DNA of 64,000 bases, taken from positions 124,001 through 188,000 of the forward strand of contig CAJTDN010000010.1 of the NCBI GenBank assembly GCA_910574865.1. Direction: 5' to 3'. The translations under genes and the position numbers were made by a program. Source of the stretch: Lachnospiraceae bacterium. Lineage in GTDB: Bacteria > Bacillota > Clostridia > Lachnospirales > Lachnospiraceae. Below are positions 59,945-64,000 of this stretch, piece by piece (position 1 is the stretch's first letter; every line of letters starts with the position of its first letter). Under the pieces are notes generated by a model. The model was not told the origin of the DNA and searched no databases. It saw nothing but the letters and a program-made list of their open reading frames with translations.

Positions 59945-60775
59945 TTAATCAGCAAGGTATTCCTCCAGACAAACACCCAAGGCGTGAATCTGTTTTGCGT
60001 CATCCCGGCCCACATAGCGATAGTGCCAGGGCTCATAGATGATACCGGTAATCTCGCTCTTCCCGGTAGGGTAACGGAGAATGAAGCCATATTCCCAGCT
60101 ATGAGCCATCAGCCATTTTTGAACCTCCGTGTTCTCTTGTGATTCGTCCAAAAGCTGGTGGTCAATGTCCACGATGTCCACCGCCAGACCCAACTGGTGC
60201 TCACTGGTTCCCGGCACTGCCACGGACTTTCCCGCCTCGGCTTCGGCGGCATCCTGGTCGTATCCTTTGTCCAGATACCGCCCTACCTCTTGTTGATACA
60301 AGCTCTCCTGAACTTCCTGGGTGCGGTAGGCAGAACAAATAACCGGGGTCAGCCCATCCGCCCGGCAGGCATCCATCATTGCCTGAAGGTCGGGATAGCA
60401 CCGCTCGTCCACCTGAAGGCCATTTTGGAGCGTTACCGTCTGAACCGTATAATTTTCAGGCAAAGGATTCCATGGGTTGACCAGCACCAGCTTCCATGTA
60501 CCTGCCGCAATAGGCTCTGACGCAACGGAAGGGTCAGACGCCGATTGCGGCGGACTATTTTGTATGGACTCATTCGACGCGGGCACGTCCGCCGCCGGAG
60601 GGTCAACCGTCTTGTCCCCACTCGGCATGAAGGCCACCATGCAAACAATAGTGGCAAATAGAAAAGCGGATACGGGAAACAAGTGCCGGGCCAGTCGGTG
60701 AAGCCGTTTTTTCCTGCGTCTATATTTGCGCTGGCATATGTATCTTTTATGTACTACGTTCTCGATTTGTCTCAT
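59945..60775 (-). CDS. VanY-like D-alanyl-D-alanine carboxypeptidase (M15B)
   Basis: About 276 residues. A basic cytosolic N-terminus and one membrane helix (LFPVSAFLFATIVCMVAFMP) are followed by a Ser/Pro-rich linker and the M15B peptidase domain (about 90-270). Zinc and catalytic sites are in VICSAYRTQEVQESLY, GTSEHQLGLAVDIVD and IIYEPWHYRYVG. It should trim the terminal D-Ala (or D-Ser) from stem pentapeptides. GAGGTGA precedes the ATG at 60775; an upstream GTG is also in frame. It follows a VanR/VanS-like pair and an unknown membrane protein on the same strand. No ligase gene is present, so glycopeptide resistance as such is not implied. Confidence 0.92.
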   Translation of the reverse strand: MRQIENVVHKRYICQRKYRRRKKRLHRLARHLFPVSAFLFATIVCMVAFMPSGDKTVDPPAADVPASNESIQNSPPQSASDPSVASEPIAAGTWKLVLVNPWNPLPENYTVQTVTLQNGLQVDERCYPDLQAMMDACRADGLTPVICSAYRTQEVQESLYQQEVGRYLDKGYDQDAAEAEAGKSVAVPGTSEHQLGLAVDIVDIDHQLLDESQENTEVQKWLMAHSWEYGFILRYPTGKSEITGIIYEPWHYRYVGRDDAKQIHALGVCLEEYLAD

Positions 60776-60882
60776 AAAAATCACCTCGCCATGATTGGAA
60801 TATCCTCATCATAGCAAGGTGTTTCTTAGAATCTTTATCGGTCTGCCATCACTTTGGCATCTTCATCATTACAATTCACCAC

Positions 60883-61611
60883 TCATTGAAAATTAAAAAA
60901 AATGTAATCACTTGTTATTTCCAGATTCAAGTCATAAATTGTCGCGTCGTCTTTTGAGAAAAAGCCTATGCTAAACCAAGAGGGTTGGTCACTTGTCATA
61001 GTATGGTCATCCACTACTTTCATATCTATCCGATTAAAATCATAGTAGTCCTGCAAAAACACGATCCACTTATCCACCCAAAAAGTGGCATCTTCTACCA
61101 CGCCGCCATCTGTCGGGACATTCTTTACCATTATCCGTACGGCTTTTCCCGTGGCATCGTCTACCGTTATAAAAGTTCCAAGGCCATTACCCCATGTACA
61201 TGTCCAAATCAGGGCCGAGCTTCCATCTTCGCCCACCAGCAACTGCGGTTCTGCATATCCGTCGGCTTGTGCCGCATATTCCAACTCACCTTCCGGAAGC
61301 AGGTCGTAATCATCTAACATCTCCATCACGTCCAGTGCCGCTTGGCTGGCATCTTCTTTGGCCAGTACCGTTTTCCCCTCCCAGATGCTCTCCACGTGTT
61401 CCATTGACATCAACTGTAAAGTTGCCCCCACGTCGCCCTCCTGCCGTAAGGTAAGATTAATGCCGCTCAGCTTCATTTTCTTTTGAAACTTACTGATTTG
61501 AGCGTCCTGCATTTGTGATGCCAGGTAAGGCAAAGTCGCTCCCAGAACGACGAAGAACAAGGCAACAAACAAAGTGGAGAATGGTAAAATATATTTCCTC
61601 CCGCACTTCAT
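60883..61611 (-). CDS. Hypothetical membrane-anchored protein of the VanRS-Y unit
   Basis: 242 residues, family not recognised. The ATG at 61611 overlaps the kinase stop (ATGA) and has AGGAGG upstream. One N-terminal helix (ILPFSTLFVALFFVVLGATL) suggests export or anchoring, and the rest is extracytoplasmic: helix, then strands and the closing TIYDLNLEITSDYIFFNF. It contains few cysteines and no known catalytic motif. A regulatory partner of the kinase is possible from its coupling. Such 'YycH-like' or signal-modulating proteins occur in other operons, but no clear similarity can be claimed. Confidence 0.7.
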   Translation of the reverse strand: MKCGRKYILPFSTLFVALFFVVLGATLPYLASQMQDAQISKFQKKMKLSGINLTLRQEGDVGATLQLMSMEHVESIWEGKTVLAKEDASQAALDVMEMLDDYDLLPEGELEYAAQADGYAEPQLLVGEDGSSALIWTCTWGNGLGTFITVDDATGKAVRIMVKNVPTDGGVVEDATFWVDKWIVFLQDYYDFNRIDMKVVDDHTMTSDQPSWFSIGFFSKDDATIYDLNLEITSDYIFFNFQ

Positions 61612-63041
61612 GGACGTCCTCCTCTCAGTTCCACGGTGACACAAGCTCCACCTTTTTTTCTATTTGCAAACCGCAGGCTTCCGTTATGGAGCGATACAAT
61701 TTCCCGGCACAAAGCCAGCCCCAGTCCAAAACCTCCTTGCCTTCGGGAACGAGCCTTGTCCACGCGATAAAACGGCTCTGTCAGATGCTTCAACGCCTGG
61801 GGCGGAATGCCCCGACCACCGTCTAAAACACGAATCCGACAGCCCCTCTCCGTCATTTCCTGACAAAACCGCAATTCCCCTCCGTCCTCCATCGACTTTT
61901 GGGCATTGTCCGCCAGGTTCAATAGGAGCGACCGCACCAGATCGGGCTCCATCAAACAAATTCCTTCCTCGCAGTCATAATAGAGATGAATGCCCTTCTC
62001 CTGGTAAACCGGCTCCAACCACCGGGCCAATTGCTCCACCAGCGCTCCGGGGCTGACCGGAACCAGGGGTATGTCCCGCCGCCTAAGCACTAGCAGTTCC
62101 AACAACTTGCGGGACAAGCTTTCCAGCCGCTTGCCCTCCGAATAAATGTAACCTGCCGCCTCGGCTTGTTCCTCCTGGGTCAACGTGCCGCTCCCAATCA
62201 AATCAGCATAACCGACAAGGGAAGTCATCGGGGTTTTCATTTCATGGGCAAAACTGCCGACAAACCGCTCCTGCCGTTCTACGGATTGGCGCAATTGCTC
62301 AATATGGCGTTCCTTCTGTTTCGCATCGTTTTCCAATTGTCCCGCCATCGTATTAAAATCCCTAGAAAGCTCTCCAATCTCATCCCGTGACCGAACCCGG
62401 ACACGAGTGGCATAATGACCGGACGCAATCATCCGGGAGGCTCGAGACAAGTCTTTAAGCGGGGATGTAAGAACCCAGGAAATGGTATAGGACAGTATGC
62501 CGCACAGCAAGAACATGGCGAGAAAGACTTGAAAATAGGTATGCCGTTGGGCGTCCCTCGCGATATAGAGTTCACTGACATCATGGCTGGTTAAAAGGTA
62601 GAGCGTGTTCCCATTTGTTTCTATCGCTCCGGCCAATACCAGATAATGCCCGCCTTTTCCATCCTCCAAAATGTGAAACAAGCACTCTCCCGATGCCGGC
62701 ATCTCGACACTTTCGCTCATTCGGAATATTGAAGTTTGAACACTCCCGCCCTCATAAATCACTTCCTCCGCGGTGGACAACCGAAGATTTGACCAAAAGG
62801 CACTATTTTGCTGGTAAAGCTGCTCCATCGTCCGTGAGAGTACCTCCCGATTCAAATACGCTTCCAGACCGTTGACGATTTGCAGCGTGCCCCAGACCAT
62901 GCGATAATCACCAAACGCCGCGGCTTCCTCCCGTTCCAAGGATTCCTTGAAAGAGGCGGAAATCAGCACGCTTCCTCCGATTCCAAAAAGAAAGGACAAT
63001 AGTGCCAACATGGAACACGTTATTTTCAGGTGAATTTTCAA
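61608..63041 (-). CDS. VanS-like sensor histidine kinase
   Basis: 477 residues. Helices near 8-30 and 168-190 flank an extracytoplasmic sensor of about 140 residues. A HAMP domain (about 190-242, with SPLKDLSRASRMIASGHYAT) leads to the HisKA domain with FAHEMKTPMTSLVGYADLIG, then the ATPase domain with LLLNLADNAQKSMEDGG, VLDGGRGIPP and GGFGLGLALCREIVSLHNG. The phosphoacceptor is the His in AHEMKTP. Its start overlaps the response regulator stop by 4 bp. It may sense wall precursors or an antibiotic; that is inferred from the downstream VanY. Confidence 0.93.
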   Translation of the reverse strand: MKIHLKITCSMLALLSFLFGIGGSVLISASFKESLEREEAAAFGDYRMVWGTLQIVNGLEAYLNREVLSRTMEQLYQQNSAFWSNLRLSTAEEVIYEGGSVQTSIFRMSESVEMPASGECLFHILEDGKGGHYLVLAGAIETNGNTLYLLTSHDVSELYIARDAQRHTYFQVFLAMFLLCGILSYTISWVLTSPLKDLSRASRMIASGHYATRVRVRSRDEIGELSRDFNTMAGQLENDAKQKERHIEQLRQSVERQERFVGSFAHEMKTPMTSLVGYADLIGSGTLTQEEQAEAAGYIYSEGKRLESLSRKLLELLVLRRRDIPLVPVSPGALVEQLARWLEPVYQEKGIHLYYDCEEGICLMEPDLVRSLLLNLADNAQKSMEDGGELRFCQEMTERGCRIRVLDGGRGIPPQALKHLTEPFYRVDKARSRRQGGFGLGLALCREIVSLHNGSLRFANRKKGGACVTVELRGGRP

Positions 63042-63697
63042 GTCTCCACCTCCAACCGGTAGCCCACCTTGTTAATCGCCCGAAGGCAATTTTCCCACCC
63101 AACCTTTTTCCGCAAGCGTTGAATATGGAGATCCACCGCCTTGCTACCGAAAGGATATTCTTCGCCCCACACCCGTTCATAGATTGTTTCCCGGTACATG
63201 GCGCGCCTTGGATTCCTGACAAACAGTAGAAGTAAATCATACTCCGTCTTGGTTAAACTGATTTCTTGCCCATCCCGCCACACCTGCATGGAAGCGGTGT
63301 CAATTTTCAAATCTCCGATTTCCAGCATCATGTCACCCTTTTTATACCGGCGCAAAACCACGTCAATGCGAGCCAGTAGTTCAATCACTTCGAAGGGTTT
63401 CACAATATAATCTTCCGCCCCCAGCTTGAGCCCCTTTACCCGGTCTTGGACGGAGCTTTTTGCCGTCAAAAAAATCACCGGAATTTCCAGCGGACGAATG
63501 TAGTCCATCAGCTCAAAGCCATCGATTTCAGGGAGCATTACGTCCAGCACGATTAAGTCATATTGGTTCTTCTCTAAACAATCTGCCGCCTCCAGTCCAT
63601 CAAAAGCACAAGTACAACGGTATCCTTCCTTGGCCAGGCTAAGACGAATCAGGTTGGAAATTGGCGCTTCATCTTCTACAATCAAAATGTTAATCAA
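63038..63697 (-). CDS. VanR-like OmpR-family response regulator
   Basis: 219 residues. The TTG at 63697 is used because GGGAGGA lies 7 nt upstream and the next residues are INILIVEDEAPISNLI, the normal start. The phosphoacceptor is in YDLIVLDVMLPEIDGFELM, the switch residue in VIFLTAKSS and the Lys in DYIVKPFEVIELLAR. The winged helix has ISLTKTEYDLLLLFVRNP and AVDLHIQRLRKKVG, ending INKVGYRLE. The likely target is its own four-gene operon. Confidence 0.93.
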   Translation of the reverse strand: MINILIVEDEAPISNLIRLSLAKEGYRCTCAFDGLEAADCLEKNQYDLIVLDVMLPEIDGFELMDYIRPLEIPVIFLTAKSSVQDRVKGLKLGAEDYIVKPFEVIELLARIDVVLRRYKKGDMMLEIGDLKIDTASMQVWRDGQEISLTKTEYDLLLLFVRNPRRAMYRETIYERVWGEEYPFGSKAVDLHIQRLRKKVGWENCLRAINKVGYRLEVET

Positions 63698-64000
63698 GAC
63701 AAATCCTCCCAGCACAAAATCATGATACATTCATCATACATCATCCAGGCATCAAAACGGCAACAGTGCAATGTAAACGTTTGCTCTCTTGAAGATACGG
63801 TATTCTAAAATTCTATTGCTTGCATAATAGCATCCCCGGGAATATCGTTAACAAAACTGAATCGTATCTCTTAGGGCTCTTTTTAATCCTTGTCCTTCGT
63901 CGCAAAGTAATCTTTTATAACGACAGTGGATTTTTGCCCGTCTCCAGAAAATGCCGCTTTACTCACTTATGCATCTAATATACCACATTTACCCCCCTTT
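63698..64000. other. Right-edge intergenic region
   Basis: Promoter region of the response regulator and then A/T-rich sequence. A very short minus-strand frame (GTG near 63964, reading VSKAAFSGDGQKSTVVIKDY and a few more codons) may be the tail of a decayed gene, but is too short to call. Confidence 0.35.

Overview
The window looks like the chromosome of a gut-type Clostridia, most likely a moderately GC-rich Lachnospiraceae. The evidence is the bactofilin, ECF S-component, GLUG-repeat, DUF4860-like and PilT families, the TatD-associated radical SAM family, and the alpha-rhamnosidase, GH2 and GH3 enzymes with GPH-symporter remnants. Spacing of Shine-Dalgarno sites and sigma-A type promoters is typical of Firmicutes. 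This assignment is an inference; there is no rRNA in the window. No CRISPR array, full IS or prophage was seen.

Layout. 1-2433: two-component system on the minus strand, its kinase cut by the left edge. 2434-2970: a 14-bp minisatellite and a promoter. 2971-5890: a translationally coupled FAD oxidoreductase and an iron-sulfur flavoreductase. 6108-7589: orphan hypB, a tRNA-Glu/tRNA-Cys unit and a small unknown gene. 8118-9727: bactofilin plus a membrane-anchored NlpC/P60 hydrolase. 9874-12182: citrate synthase and an alpha/beta hydrolase. 12682-14976: radical SAM enzyme, ECF S-component and pyridoxal/pyridoxamine kinase. 15226-19931: GH2 glycosidase, NYN-LOTUS protein and two metallophosphatases. 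20128-20853: a rearranged SGNH hydrolase remnant. 21037-23817: P-type Ca2+-ATPase. 24178-25719: AT-rich islet with a cytosine-5 methyltransferase and a broken partner gene. 25902-32816: GLUG-repeat secreted protein, MMPL/RND transporter and TetR regulator. 32824-37663: a decayed sugar-use locus with intact alpha-L-rhamnosidase and AraC regulator and broken GPH symporter and glycosidase pieces. 37670-42386: LytTR/GHKL two-component system with a hairpin-rich leader, then a beta-helix surface protein with a sorting-like tail. 42494-49793: sulfatase remnant, hybrid kinase, solute-binding lipoprotein and GH3 glucosidase. 50203-56143: eight-gene type IV pilus/type II secretion-like operon. 56348-59910: acidic TPR-like protein, nitroreductase and FecR/beta-helix lipoprotein. 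59945-63697: VanR/VanS-like pair, an unknown membrane protein and a VanY-like D,D-carboxypeptidase.

The strongest non-genic signal is a set of about 150-bp palindromic elements with GTTAC terminal inverted repeats and internal hairpins (7787, 12337, 31803, 49934, and a diverged one near 23864). Three carry clear or near-perfect 8-bp target-site duplications and a fourth a 7-8 bp one, so they appear to be MITE-like non-autonomous mobile elements. Solo hairpin modules of the same family lie elsewhere. The most system-like coding unit is the 50203-56143 operon, which joins a degenerate GGDEF protein and a transglutaminase-like lipoprotein to PilC/GspF, small pilin-like proteins and a PilT-like ATPase, with no PilB, PilA or prepilin peptidase in view.
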